A stretch of 64,000 bases of DNA from Bacteroidota bacterium (GTDB taxonomy: Bacteria > Bacteroidota > Bacteroidia > B-17B0 > Aurantibacillaceae): positions 62,001 through 126,000 of the forward strand of contig JACCXH010000050.1 in NCBI GenBank assembly GCA_013697245.1. The letters are read 5' to 3'. Position numbers and translations under genes: made by a program. This document shows, one piece after another, positions 32,803-40,699 of the stretch. The notes below the pieces were generated by a model that ran no database searches, was not told where the DNA came from, and saw only the letters and a program-made list of their open reading frames with translations. How positions within the stretch are numbered: position 1 is the stretch's first letter; each line of letters opens with the position of its first letter.

Positions 32803-33107
32803 ACGAGCAAACTAATAAATATGAATTAACAATAATTTCAACAGGACTAAAACTTAAAACAAAACGGCTCGACTAAATGCGCTGCAGCTAACAGTTTTGA
32901 CTCTACAAAAGTAAACTTTTTAATTAATTTATTATTAGCTGAGCCTTGGCAGGAAGGGGCGTGCATACAAATAAGGCGTCAAAAACCTAACTATACAAAC
33001 CTCTACACCTTTAACTTCAAACAATACAAAAATACCCAACACTAGGTATATAATCTGTAATTACATTGTAATAATTTTGGCCTTAAGTAAAATTATACTA
33101 AAGAATT
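32803..33107. other. Intergenic region with a second cassette-like palindrome and dyads
   Basis: The 305-bp gap holds no gene that I can support. GCAGCTAAC recurs at 32884-32892, as at the end of the S41 gene. AGTTTTGAC (32893-32901) is nearly complementary to GTCAAAAACC (32978-32987). Nearer the OmpA-family gene are the dyad ATACC...GGTAT (33032-33036 with 33045-33049), the palindrome TGTAATTACA (33056-33065) and TAATTTTG (33072-33079), a match to the -7 element 28 bp before the start codon. The right half is therefore probably the promoter region of the next gene. Confidence 0.45.
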
Positions 33108-35630
33108 ATGTACGTAAACAGATCGATCCTTTTTCCCATCGCATTAATTGCCACCTTTATTTTCTCAGGTTGCAGACACTACTATTTTCATAACCAAAAA
33201 TTGTCTGCAGCTAAGACAGCAACTAAAATTCTTCCCTTAAAAAACGACAAGAATTCGAAAACATCAAGTTATGGCTACATTTTTAATAATGAAGTGCAAA
33301 ATAACATTTGTCAAATAGCAACTGCCGATACCTTTAAGTTGAATAAAGATTATATGGGGCAAATTGAATACCGGATGATAAAAGAAAAAGATGGTAAGAA
33401 TCCGCTATGGTTATTATTCTGTACAGCTACTTCTATTCCATTCCGCATTCCGGCACTGGTAGGTATTCCTGTTGGCCACGCAAAAGGTGTGATAAAGCTA
33501 GAGGTAGATGTAAAAGATGCTTCCGGAAATTTAATTAAAACCTATAAGGCAAAGGGCAAAGCTATTTCCTTTATTACATGCTATTGGGGATATGGAAAGA
33601 GTGATGCCCGGTATAAATCAAAAGATAAAGCATTTGCAAAAGCGATGACCAAGATCAAAAATCAAATGGAAGCAGATGCTGCTATGCTGAACTCAAAACT
33701 CCCAGGTGGTTATTTAAACGAGCAGGAGATACAGGCTAAAACATTTATTCAGGCAGGTAATGTTGCATACGAGAAAAAAGAATACGACAAAGCAATTGAT
33801 AACTATTCAAAAGCAACCGGTATTATTACCGATTATAAAAAATACCATGCCATGTTCTTGTATCAACTAGGCTCAAGTTATTCCTATCAACTATCAGAAG
33901 ATGGCAACGCAAACGCTATTAAATACGTAAAACAGGCGCTTGAACTGGACCCAAAAGTAGATCTTTTGGCGCCTATAACATTATATTCTGTTTACTTAGA
34001 CAACAACGATTATCAAAACGCGATCAAATGGCTTGATTATTCACTTGCTAATTTTGAGACTAACAGTAAACAAAAAGAGATCATTACCGGATATAAAACT
34101 TCTGCTTTAAAAGACTTGCCACAAATTGCAGCCGGCGCTGCTTTACTAAACAAACCTGTAAAAGTTACCATCAACAATTTGGGACCCGTTATCAATGGAA
34201 AAGAAGGCGATTATTTCCCTTCGGTAACTGCCGATGAGTCGATGTTATTATTTACATCACGACGTGCCGGAAGTACCGGTGGAATGGGAACAGATGGGAA
34301 ATATGATGAAGATCTTTGGTATTGTGATAAAGATACAGCAACGGGTAAATGGGGTGCACCTAAAAACTTTGGGCCTCCTGTAAACACAAAAAACAATAAT
34401 GGTATTGCTTCTTTTACCGGTGACGGACAATTTGTTGTTTGTGGAAGATGCGGCGAACCGGATGGTTCAGGCAGCTGCGATATTTACGGAGCAACCCTGG
34501 TTGGTAATACATGGAAAGAACCGGTTAACATGGGAACAACTTTAAATTCCAAAAACTGGGATGCACAGGTATCTATTTCTGCCGATGGAAAAACATTGGT
34601 ATGGTGTTCTGATCGTGAAGGCGGATTTGGTAACGAAGATATGTGGATCTCTAAAAAGAAAGAAGATGGAAAATGGACGACACCAAAAAATTTAGGTGCT
34701 ATTGTAAATACATCAGGTTCAGAATATGCGCCGTATTTGCATCCCGATGGAAAAACATTATACTTTTCTTCCAACAGTCAAACACCACGTATTGGTGGCA
34801 CCGATATTTACAAAACAACCATTAAAGACGATGGAAGCTGCACTACACCTGAGAATTTAGGTTACCCAATTAACAGTGAAAAAGATGACAACTATTTTGT
34901 ACTTACACCATCCGGTTTAAAAGGATATTTTGCATCCACCCGTAAGGGCGGTTATGGTGAAACAGATATTTACGAAATTGTTTATCCGCAGGAAATGAAA
35001 TCGCAGCTGACTACCTTTGTTGGATACGTATTGAACGATGAAACAAAAATACCATTAGAAGCAACTATTAAAATTGAAGACCTGGATAGTGCTAAAGTTG
35101 TTGGAGAATATGTTTCCAACTCTGCATCCGGTAAGTTTGTTGTGATATTAACACCGGGTCATAACTATGCATTAACCGTGAGTAAACAAGGGTATTTGTT
35201 TTACTCTGAGAACTTCAACATTCACCCCGACAATGCATTTAAAGAAGTGAAGAAAGAAGTTTTCTTACAACAAATTAAAGAAGGAAAGAAAATTGTATTG
35301 AACAACATTTTCTTTGAAACAGGAAAATCAATATTGACAGAAACTTCACAACTGGAGATCGGAAAATTAGCCGAACTATTAACTCAAAATCCTTTGGTAA
35401 AAGTTGAAATATCAGGCCATACAGATAATGTAGGTAACGATGCTGCCAACCTTCGTTTATCTCAAGATCGGGCCAATGTAGTAGTTGCCACCCTTGTTAC
35501 AAAAGGAATTTCGACTACGCGTTTAATTGCAAAAGGCTACGGTAAAACACAACCTTTTGGGCCAAACGATACAGACGAGCAAAAAGCATTGAACAGAAGA
35601 ACAGAGTTTAAAATCTTAAGTGCAAATTAA
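33108..35630 (+). CDS. OmpA family lipoprotein with TPR and PD40 repeats
   Basis: An 840-residue outer-membrane lipoprotein (lipobox FSGC, C22). Domains in order: an N-terminal region to about 200; TPR-like helices about 205-325 (FIQAGNVAYEKKEYDKAIDNY); a WD40-like PD40 propeller about 350-590 with repeated SADGKTLVWCSDREGG and HPDGKTLYFSSN motifs; a carboxypeptidase-regulatory-like domain about 640-715; and a C-terminal OmpA peptidoglycan-binding domain about 725-840 (ISGHTDNVGNDAANLRLSQD; NRRTEF). Proteins of this layout tie the outer membrane to peptidoglycan, and the PorE protein of the T9SS is similar. Whether this one works in secretion is not shown. Confidence 0.93.
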   Translation: MYVNRSILFPIALIATFIFSGCRHYYFHNQKLSAAKTATKILPLKNDKNSKTSSYGYIFNNEVQNNICQIATADTFKLNKDYMGQIEYRMIKEKDGKNPLWLLFCTATSIPFRIPALVGIPVGHAKGVIKLEVDVKDASGNLIKTYKAKGKAISFITCYWGYGKSDARYKSKDKAFAKAMTKIKNQMEADAAMLNSKLPGGYLNEQEIQAKTFIQAGNVAYEKKEYDKAIDNYSKATGIITDYKKYHAMFLYQLGSSYSYQLSEDGNANAIKYVKQALELDPKVDLLAPITLYSVYLDNNDYQNAIKWLDYSLANFETNSKQKEIITGYKTSALKDLPQIAAGAALLNKPVKVTINNLGPVINGKEGDYFPSVTADESMLLFTSRRAGSTGGMGTDGKYDEDLWYCDKDTATGKWGAPKNFGPPVNTKNNNGIASFTGDGQFVVCGRCGEPDGSGSCDIYGATLVGNTWKEPVNMGTTLNSKNWDAQVSISADGKTLVWCSDREGGFGNEDMWISKKKEDGKWTTPKNLGAIVNTSGSEYAPYLHPDGKTLYFSSNSQTPRIGGTDIYKTTIKDDGSCTTPENLGYPINSEKDDNYFVLTPSGLKGYFASTRKGGYGETDIYEIVYPQEMKSQLTTFVGYVLNDETKIPLEATIKIEDLDSAKVVGEYVSNSASGKFVVILTPGHNYALTVSKQGYLFYSENFNIHPDNAFKEVKKEVFLQQIKEGKKIVLNNIFFETGKSILTETSQLEIGKLAELLTQNPLVKVEISGHTDNVGNDAANLRLSQDRANVVVATLVTKGISTTRLIAKGYGKTQPFGPNDTDEQKALNRRTEFKILSAN

Positions 35631-35671
35631 GAGTTTGAGAATCTAATTCGCAGCACTTAAAATATTGCGGA

Positions 35672-35697
35672 TTAATGCTCAAATGTGTAAATTGGAC
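35672..35697 (+). repeat. 26-bp direct repeat, left copy
   Basis: Left copy of a 26-bp sequence (core GCTCAAATG) found again at 36131-36156 with 22 of 26 identical positions. The two copies bracket the Imm32-like gene. Confidence 0.6.
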
Positions 35698-35758
35698 ATA
35701 GCAAAAACGGATACTTGTTTGCAGAACATTATAAGCCATTTTTGACAAATATTCAAAC

Positions 35759-36103
35759 ATGAATAAATATAATTCATGCATGAATGGACACTTAGACATC
35801 AAAATAATTGAGGACAGTGAGGAATTTGACAGCAAAATTGAAACTTGGCAAGAGATTTTAATTCATGGTGATCCTGACGGACTGCGATCACTCGCCAAAC
35901 TCTTAAATAAAATCGCCGACACGAACCAAGATGAAAGAACTGATCTTCCAATTGGGGCTCGAGAGCATATTCATATTAGCCCTGCATTGGACTTAAGTAA
36001 AAGTTCAAATCATGTTATAGTTGGTAGACTTGACGCTAAAGGGACAGGAGCCTTTTATAAGGACTTTATTCCAAAAGACAGAAACAACAAAAACGGTTTA
36101 TAA
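35759..36103 (+). CDS. Imm32-like immunity protein
   Basis: A 114-residue soluble protein resembling the Imm32 family of immunity proteins, which neutralise polymorphic or contact-dependent toxins. The supporting blocks are IHGDPDGLRSLAKLLNKIA, GAREHIHISPALDLS and VIVGRLDAKGTGAFY, in the family order and spacing. No toxin gene lies next to it, so it is an orphan immunity gene. Starts at 35759 and 35780 are both possible; the latter gives a more family-like N-terminus. It is flanked by 26-bp direct repeats and followed by a small terminator, which suggests acquisition as a unit. Confidence 0.75.
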   Translation: MNKYNSCMNGHLDIKIIEDSEEFDSKIETWQEILIHGDPDGLRSLAKLLNKIADTNQDERTDLPIGAREHIHISPALDLSKSSNHVIVGRLDAKGTGAFYKDFIPKDRNNKNGL

Positions 36104-36106
36104 CCT

Positions 36107-36125
36107 AAGCCAACCGGGCTTTTTT
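36107..36125 (+). terminator. Short terminator after the Imm32-like gene
   Basis: A 5-bp stem AAGCC/GGCTT (36107-36111 with 36117-36121) followed by T residues lies 4 bp after the stop codon. The stem is short, so efficiency is uncertain. Confidence 0.5.
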
Positions 36126-36130
36126 GTGGG

Positions 36131-36156
36131 TTAAGGCTCAAATGCATAAATTTGAC
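36131..36156 (+). repeat. 26-bp direct repeat, right copy
   Basis: Right copy of the repeat at 35672-35697, differing at four positions. It contains the ATG at 36142, an upstream start candidate for the next gene. Its presence inside a repeat argues for a downstream start. Confidence 0.6.
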
Positions 36157-36171
36157 TACGTGAAAACTTTT

Positions 36172-36636
36172 ATGACATTAAAGATAGTTGCACTTATAAA
36201 CATTATTATTTCTGCCATAGTTGGTGGCATGTATTGGGGACCCTGGCTTGCTTTAACCAGATCTTTAAAGTCGTTTGACGCAAAAGTATTTTTAGTAATT
36301 GTTAAGCGCTTAAACCAAAATATGGCGCCGCTTATGACCGTATTGTCGCCCTTATCTTTATTAACCACAATTCTTGTTCTTATCATTTCATACAATAACC
36401 AAATTGCAACATTTTATTTTACGCTTGTTGGCTTTGTATTATTTCTAATTGCACTTATTGTAACAGTTGCCATTGAAGTACCAATTGTAAAACAAATTGT
36501 AACCTGGACTGAATCAACATTGCCAGCAAACTGGGAGCAACAGAGAGACCGTTGGGCGAAATTTCATTTAATAAGAGTAATTTCAGGGATTGTAGGGCTT
36601 ATTTTTCTTTTAGCAGGAATACTTTTTGGCGCATAA
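36172..36636 (+). CDS. DUF1772-like four-helix membrane protein
   Basis: A small integral membrane protein, 154 residues from the chosen start. Four hydrophobic segments are seen (about 3-20, 60-80, 85-105 and 132-150). Characteristic points are GGMYWGPWLALTRSL after the first helix and WTESTLPANWEQQRDRWAKFH before the last, as in the DUF1772/anthrone-oxygenase-like family. No activity can be assigned. The frame is open upstream to a TTG at 36124 and an ATG at 36142, but the latter lies in a direct repeat, so 36172 (MTLKIVALIN) is preferred. Confidence 0.78.
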   Translation: MTLKIVALINIIISAIVGGMYWGPWLALTRSLKSFDAKVFLVIVKRLNQNMAPLMTVLSPLSLLTTILVLIISYNNQIATFYFTLVGFVLFLIALIVTVAIEVPIVKQIVTWTESTLPANWEQQRDRWAKFHLIRVISGIVGLIFLLAGILFGA

Positions 36637-36707
36637 AAACAAAAAAATGAAACGTTCAACTTTCTTACATATTTTTTTTTTAAAAGTTTCAAAATAATTA
36701 TAATTAA

Positions 36708-37217
36708 ATGAAAGCATTTTTGATCTTAATAGCCGGACTACTTATTTTTTTGCTGAGCAATTGCAGCGATCCTTCAAAAGAAGAAATTAAAACCGTAGTA
36801 AATACTTTCTTTAAAAGCCGGAAAGATTTTAGGGACATCGACAAAAACCTAATGACAACAAGCCTTTCAAGCTTGATAGAAAAAACAGTTGCGATAGAGA
36901 TAGCAGATGGAGAGAGAATTAAAAAAAGCGAATATCCAACCGATAAACCTATGTGTATTGAAGGGGATATTTTTTCGAGCTTATACGAAGGCCAGGATTC
37001 ACTTAAAATAATTGATATTAAAACAGAAGATAATAAAGCTACGGTAACCATCGAATTAACAAACACGCTATTTAAACAAAGCTGGGAAGACAAAGTGATT
37101 TTAATAAAAGACAGCACATGGAAGATCGATAATGTTATTTTTAAAGCGGGGAATATGGAAACAAAAAGTACAAAAGATGTATTAACGCGCTTTATTAATT
37201 CTATAGATAAACAGTAA
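36708..37217 (+). CDS. Hypothetical lipoprotein
   Basis: A 169-residue lipoprotein (signal and lipobox LSNC, C19). The mature part begins with an amphipathic helix containing KTVVNTFFKSRKDFRD and ends with strands (TVTIELTNTLFKQSWEDKVIL; STWKIDNVIFK). This pattern resembles NTF2-like/DUF3828 proteins, but I cannot name a family with confidence. It ends 16 bp before the RsmH-like gene on the same strand. Confidence 0.82.
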   Translation: MKAFLILIAGLLIFLLSNCSDPSKEEIKTVVNTFFKSRKDFRDIDKNLMTTSLSSLIEKTVAIEIADGERIKKSEYPTDKPMCIEGDIFSSLYEGQDSLKIIDIKTEDNKATVTIELTNTLFKQSWEDKVILIKDSTWKIDNVIFKAGNMETKSTKDVLTRFINSIDKQ

Positions 37218-37233
37218 TTGTTAGCTTTGCATA

Positions 37234-38277
37234 ATGGATGATGAAAAACCAAAACGCCGCGTAAGATATAAAGGCACACACCCAAAAGCTTTTAAAGAAA
37301 AATACAAAGAACTACAGCCAGAGCAATACGCAGAGGATGTTGAAAAAGTAAAACAACAAGGCCGCACACCTGCCGGTATGCACCGTTCTATTTGCGTAAC
37401 AGAAATAATGGATTTCTTAAACATTAAAACCGGCCAAATTGGTTTAGATGCTACTTTGGGTTATGGAGGACATAGTTTAGAGATCTTAAAATGTTTATCG
37501 CCCGGCGGACATTTATACGCAACAGATGTGGACCCTTTTGAATTACCAAGAGCAAAAGATCGTTTAACTGCTTTAGGTTATGGACCTGAAATATTAACGA
37601 TCAAAAAAATGAATTTTTCCGGAATAGATCAAATTGCTTTAGAAGCCGGGCCATTAAATTTTGTTTTGGCCGACCTTGGTGTTTCGTCTATGCAAATAGA
37701 TAATCCTGAAAGAGGTTTTTCGTTTAAAGTAGAAGGCCCTTTAGATCTTAGGCTTAATCCTAAAAGCGGAAGATCGGCAGCGCAGCTTTTAAAAATTATT
37801 TCGCGAGAGGAATTGGAAGAAATATTGATGGTGAACTCCGATGAAATTTATGCTGAAGAAATTGCAGAAGCTATTGTATCAGGAATTGAAAAAGGAAGAG
37901 TAATTGAAACCACAACACAATTACAAAAAATAATTGCAGAGGCGCTCAACTTCCTTCCACAAAACACAAGCAAAGAACTCATTAAAAAGTCCTGTCAACG
38001 TTGTTTTCAGGCATTACGCATTGAAGTGAACGATGAGTTTGGTGTGCTGGATAAATTTTTAGAAAAACTTCCGGACGCTCTTGCTTCAGGTGGACGTGTG
38101 GCGATACTATCATTTCATTCAGGCGAAGACCGACGCGTAAAAAAAGCTTTTCAAAGTTTATTTCGCGAAGGTATTTTTAGTGAAGTGGCCCCCGACCCTA
38201 TTCGCGCTTCGGCAGAAGAATGTAATGCTAATCCACGGGCGAAGTCGGCCAAGCTGCGTTGGGCCATAAAAGCATAA
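37234..38277 (+). CDS. RsmH-like rRNA (cytosine-N4)-methyltransferase, divergent
   Basis: A 347-residue SAM-dependent methyltransferase related to RsmH (MraW), which methylates N4 of C1402 in 16S rRNA. Seen: the SAM site LDATLGYGGHS, DLGVSSMQIDNPERGFSF, GPLDLRLNP (LDMRM in classical RsmH), CQRCFQALRIEVNDE (TRTFQALRI), FHSGEDR (FHSLEDR) and NPRAKSAKLR (NPRARSAxLR). A basic N-terminal extension of about 45 residues precedes the usual start. RsmH genes normally sit in the division/cell-wall (dcw) cluster; here the neighbours are lipoproteins. This may be the genome's only copy, relocated, or a second, diverged paralogue with another target. Confidence 0.88.
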   Translation: MDDEKPKRRVRYKGTHPKAFKEKYKELQPEQYAEDVEKVKQQGRTPAGMHRSICVTEIMDFLNIKTGQIGLDATLGYGGHSLEILKCLSPGGHLYATDVDPFELPRAKDRLTALGYGPEILTIKKMNFSGIDQIALEAGPLNFVLADLGVSSMQIDNPERGFSFKVEGPLDLRLNPKSGRSAAQLLKIISREELEEILMVNSDEIYAEEIAEAIVSGIEKGRVIETTTQLQKIIAEALNFLPQNTSKELIKKSCQRCFQALRIEVNDEFGVLDKFLEKLPDALASGGRVAILSFHSGEDRRVKKAFQSLFREGIFSEVAPDPIRASAEECNANPRAKSAKLRWAIKA

Positions 38278-38278
38278 T

Positions 38279-39292
38279 TTAATTCTTCATTTCCCTTACC
38301 CGCATAAATTTACCATTTACGTGGTCGATCTTTATCTCGAAAGAAGTAATTGGCACAGGTGCGTATAAATAATCTGTGGTATCAAAAATAGAAGTGTTCT
38401 TTACGATCTGTCCTTTTATAAAATGTAATTTATCATCACCAATAAAATAAAAATCGTTATTATTTTTTACAAGCGGATAATAACCAAATTGCGCCGAAAT
38501 AAAAGGCTTACCATTATTCACAATAGCGTAAACATTATCAGATTTTATTTTACTTATTTTTCCTTTTCTGTTCCTGGCTTTTATTTCAGTAATTTCTCCG
38601 TCCTCAAAAGTGATCGAGAACAAGGAGTAGTCAGGGACCTGGGCTTTAAAAGCTACAAAGGTCTTGTAAACGCCATCGGTGTATTGTTCAACGTTATATA
38701 ATTTGATCTTTACTTTTTCAACACTGTCAATTTTTACTATTTCGTTCAAAGATAGAGTTGACCCGAATGTTGCTTGCTTTTTTAGAACGTTGGATAAAAA
38801 AGAAACAATAGCATTGTTTGCTTCTCCTAAAATCAATTTGGTTACGTCTGTATTTTCAACCACTACAATAAATGTATCGATGGATGAAACTAATTGATAA
38901 GCGCTTTCTTTTGTAGTATATAAACTTGCCCTAAAAAAACAGTAACCATATTCTTTACCATCTTCTTCCTTCTCAACAAATTTTAGTCTCCTTAACTGAA
39001 ACAACAATTCGTTTGGTTGCGCACCGCTGCCATTTATTTTAGAGACAAGATCATTTAACTGAACCGAAAAACTGCCATTGGGCGTTACAAAAGCTTCTTT
39101 GTTTAAAGCCCCAACCCTTACAATACCCATGTTAGCGGTATCTTCGCGCGAGTCTAAAAACTTTATACGGTTATAAAGACCATTATCTATTTTTTTGCCT
39201 GTGTAATCCAGTTCAAAATATTTTGTTTTATCCTGTGCTGATGCAAAAGAGATAAGGGTGAAAAAAAATATACTGTTTAAAATTTTATTCAT
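38279..39292 (-). CDS. Exported hypothetical protein
   Basis: A 337-residue exported protein that I do not recognise. The start at 39292 gives a clean signal peptide (MNKILNSIFFFTLISFASAQ); the frame is open a few codons further up but those would spoil it. The mature protein is mixed alpha/beta with strand-turn segments (FLDSREDTANMGIVRVG; VYAIVNNGKPFISAQFGYY; KLHFIKGQIVKNTSIFDT). It converges with the RsmH-like gene with 1 bp between the stops, and I see no terminator in between. Confidence 0.85.
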   Translation of the reverse strand: MNKILNSIFFFTLISFASAQDKTKYFELDYTGKKIDNGLYNRIKFLDSREDTANMGIVRVGALNKEAFVTPNGSFSVQLNDLVSKINGSGAQPNELLFQLRRLKFVEKEEDGKEYGYCFFRASLYTTKESAYQLVSSIDTFIVVVENTDVTKLILGEANNAIVSFLSNVLKKQATFGSTLSLNEIVKIDSVEKVKIKLYNVEQYTDGVYKTFVAFKAQVPDYSLFSITFEDGEITEIKARNRKGKISKIKSDNVYAIVNNGKPFISAQFGYYPLVKNNNDFYFIGDDKLHFIKGQIVKNTSIFDTTDYLYAPVPITSFEIKIDHVNGKFMRVREMKN

Positions 39293-39362
39293 ATTTAATG
39301 TTTTTGGAAGCAAAACAATTAAAGATAGTAAAAAAAAGCATCGCTTTTTTGGTTACGGTGTT

Positions 39363-39398
39363 AAAAAAAAGCCCCGCTTATTCAGCAGGGCTTTATTA
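39363..39398. terminator. Rho-independent terminator
   Basis: A stem GCCCCGC/GCAGGGC with one mismatch (39371-39377 with 39385-39391) is preceded by A8 and followed by TTTATTATT. It follows the DUF5011 gene on the minus strand. Confidence 0.75.
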
Positions 39399-39415
39399 TT
39401 AATTAAAATAAATAA

Positions 39416-40093
39416 TTATGGTTTTGTATAAATACCGGTACATGTAATTGAAGTACTATTTGCAGTATTAACCTCCGTGTAGATGATCGTAATTTTTTTA
39501 CCATCAGCTGTTATGTTACCTGTACCTGAAAAAGCACGTGGTGCTGCCGGAATACCGCAGGTAACTGTTTGAGACGGCACAATAATAGCAGATCCTGTAT
39601 TTCCTGAGATATCAAAATTTACACTACCATTCGTATAATTAGCAAATTTAGTGGTTAACACTTTTGTTGAAGACGATGCAGTTAAAACATCTGTATAAAT
39701 AGTAGGAGCAGAACTCGGACAAGTATCTTTTACAGCATAACTTGCTGCAATAGTATTAGCTGTATGTCTAACATATACATTTCTTGTTGCGATCCCTAAA
39801 TTTCCTGCAGCATCATAAACACTGTATGAAATTATATAAACACCTGCCTTATTTACATCAACCGTGCCACTAGCACTAATGCCTGACGTAAGGTTGCCAT
39901 CTTTGTTATCTGTTGCAGTAGCGCCTTGCTCTGTATAAGATGCATGAATGTCAACATAAATATCTCCACCTGTAACTGAAACTGTTGGAGCTATTGTATC
40001 TGCCTCCGGTTCAATTTTATCTTTTTTACAAGAAGTAAAGAAAATTGCACCCGTTAAAGCCAAGCCCATTAAAATAGTTTTCGAATTTTTCAT
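39416..40093 (-). CDS. DUF5011 domain lipoprotein
   Basis: A 225-residue lipoprotein (lipobox FFTSC, C22). Residues about 35-110 are a DUF5011 immunoglobulin-like domain (YVDIHASYTEQGATATDN; GVYIISYSVYDAAGNLGIAT). The second half is a beta-rich region with two Cys (KDTCPSS; QTVTCGIP), unassigned. Such proteins are exposed at the outer membrane of Bacteroidetes. It follows the coiled-coil lipoprotein gene by 31 bp on the same strand. Confidence 0.9.
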   Translation of the reverse strand: MKNSKTILMGLALTGAIFFTSCKKDKIEPEADTIAPTVSVTGGDIYVDIHASYTEQGATATDNKDGNLTSGISASGTVDVNKAGVYIISYSVYDAAGNLGIATRNVYVRHTANTIAASYAVKDTCPSSAPTIYTDVLTASSSTKVLTTKFANYTNGSVNFDISGNTGSAIIVPSQTVTCGIPAAPRAFSGTGNITADGKKITIIYTEVNTANSTSITCTGIYTKP

Positions 40094-40124
40094 TTTTTTT
40101 TATTTATTTGTTTTTATTTATAAT

Positions 40125-40499
40125 TTATCCTTTACCCTGACCTGCTTTAACATTTTCCGGTTTTTTGAGATCTTCTTTTTTCTTGTTTTCTTTTTGAAGT
40201 TTCTCTAACTCTTTTTTAGTTGCAGCAGCATTTTTGTCGGCTTGGTCAGATTTTTTATCTAACTGATCCTTAACCTCGTTAACTTGATTCTGCATGTTCT
40301 CATTTGTTTGTTTTGCCGATTCGGTAATGGAATCCTGCATAGCTTTCATGCGTGAATCTAACTCGTCCTGAATTTTGCTATTCATAGTTTTAATAGAATC
40401 TTTCATTTCTTCTTGTCTTTTGGCAAGATCTTCGCGACTTGGCCCACAAGATGCCATTATAGCTAATACAGCTAAAACTGGTAAAATACTTTTTTTCAT
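40125..40499 (-). CDS. Coiled-coil lipoprotein
   Basis: A 124-residue lipoprotein (lipobox MASC, C18). The mature part is almost entirely a charged heptad-type coiled coil (residues 22-112) with many Lys, Glu, Asp and Gln and few aromatics, ending Gly-rich (KAGQGKG). It recalls small Lpp-like outer-membrane lipoproteins in shape only; there is no sequence basis to call it Lpp. It is the first gene of a two-gene minus-strand unit. Confidence 0.85.
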   Translation of the reverse strand: MKKSILPVLAVLAIMASCGPSREDLAKRQEEMKDSIKTMNSKIQDELDSRMKAMQDSITESAKQTNENMQNQVNEVKDQLDKKSDQADKNAAATKKELEKLQKENKKKEDLKKPENVKAGQGKG

Positions 40500-40634
40500 A
40501 GTTTTTGTTTTTCCTTTAACATTGCAAAATAAATGCCATGGCTAATTAATAGTAATGAGTATTTTGGGGTGTAGAAAATGAGGAAATAGACCAATTTAGG
40601 GGAAATTATTACGCAAATCATCCATTAAAATAAT

Positions 40635-40652
40635 ATACGCAGAACTGCGTAT
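40635..40652. promoter_or_regulatory. Operator-like palindrome upstream of a T9SS cargo gene
   Basis: A perfect 8-bp dyad, ATACGCAG and CTGCGTAT, with a 2-bp spacer. It lies 22 bp upstream of TAATTTTG (40675-40682), which fits the Bacteroidetes -7 element, and 47 bp before the start codon at 40700. An ACGCA half-site occurs further upstream (40610-40614). The location and symmetry suggest a dimeric regulator site; the regulator is unknown. Confidence 0.55.
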
Positions 40653-40699
40653 TTTTACATTAAACCAATTCACTTAATTTTGAAAACAAAAAAACAGCT

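Noticed and set aside
36124-36171. Upstream starts (TTG 36124, ATG 36142) for the DUF1772-like protein
   Set aside because: The ATG lies within the 26-bp direct repeat, and the added residues are polar and precede the natural start of the first membrane helix.
31141-36700. A full integron or prophage
   Set aside because: No integrase, transposase or phage structural gene is visible; only cassette-like boundaries can be supported.
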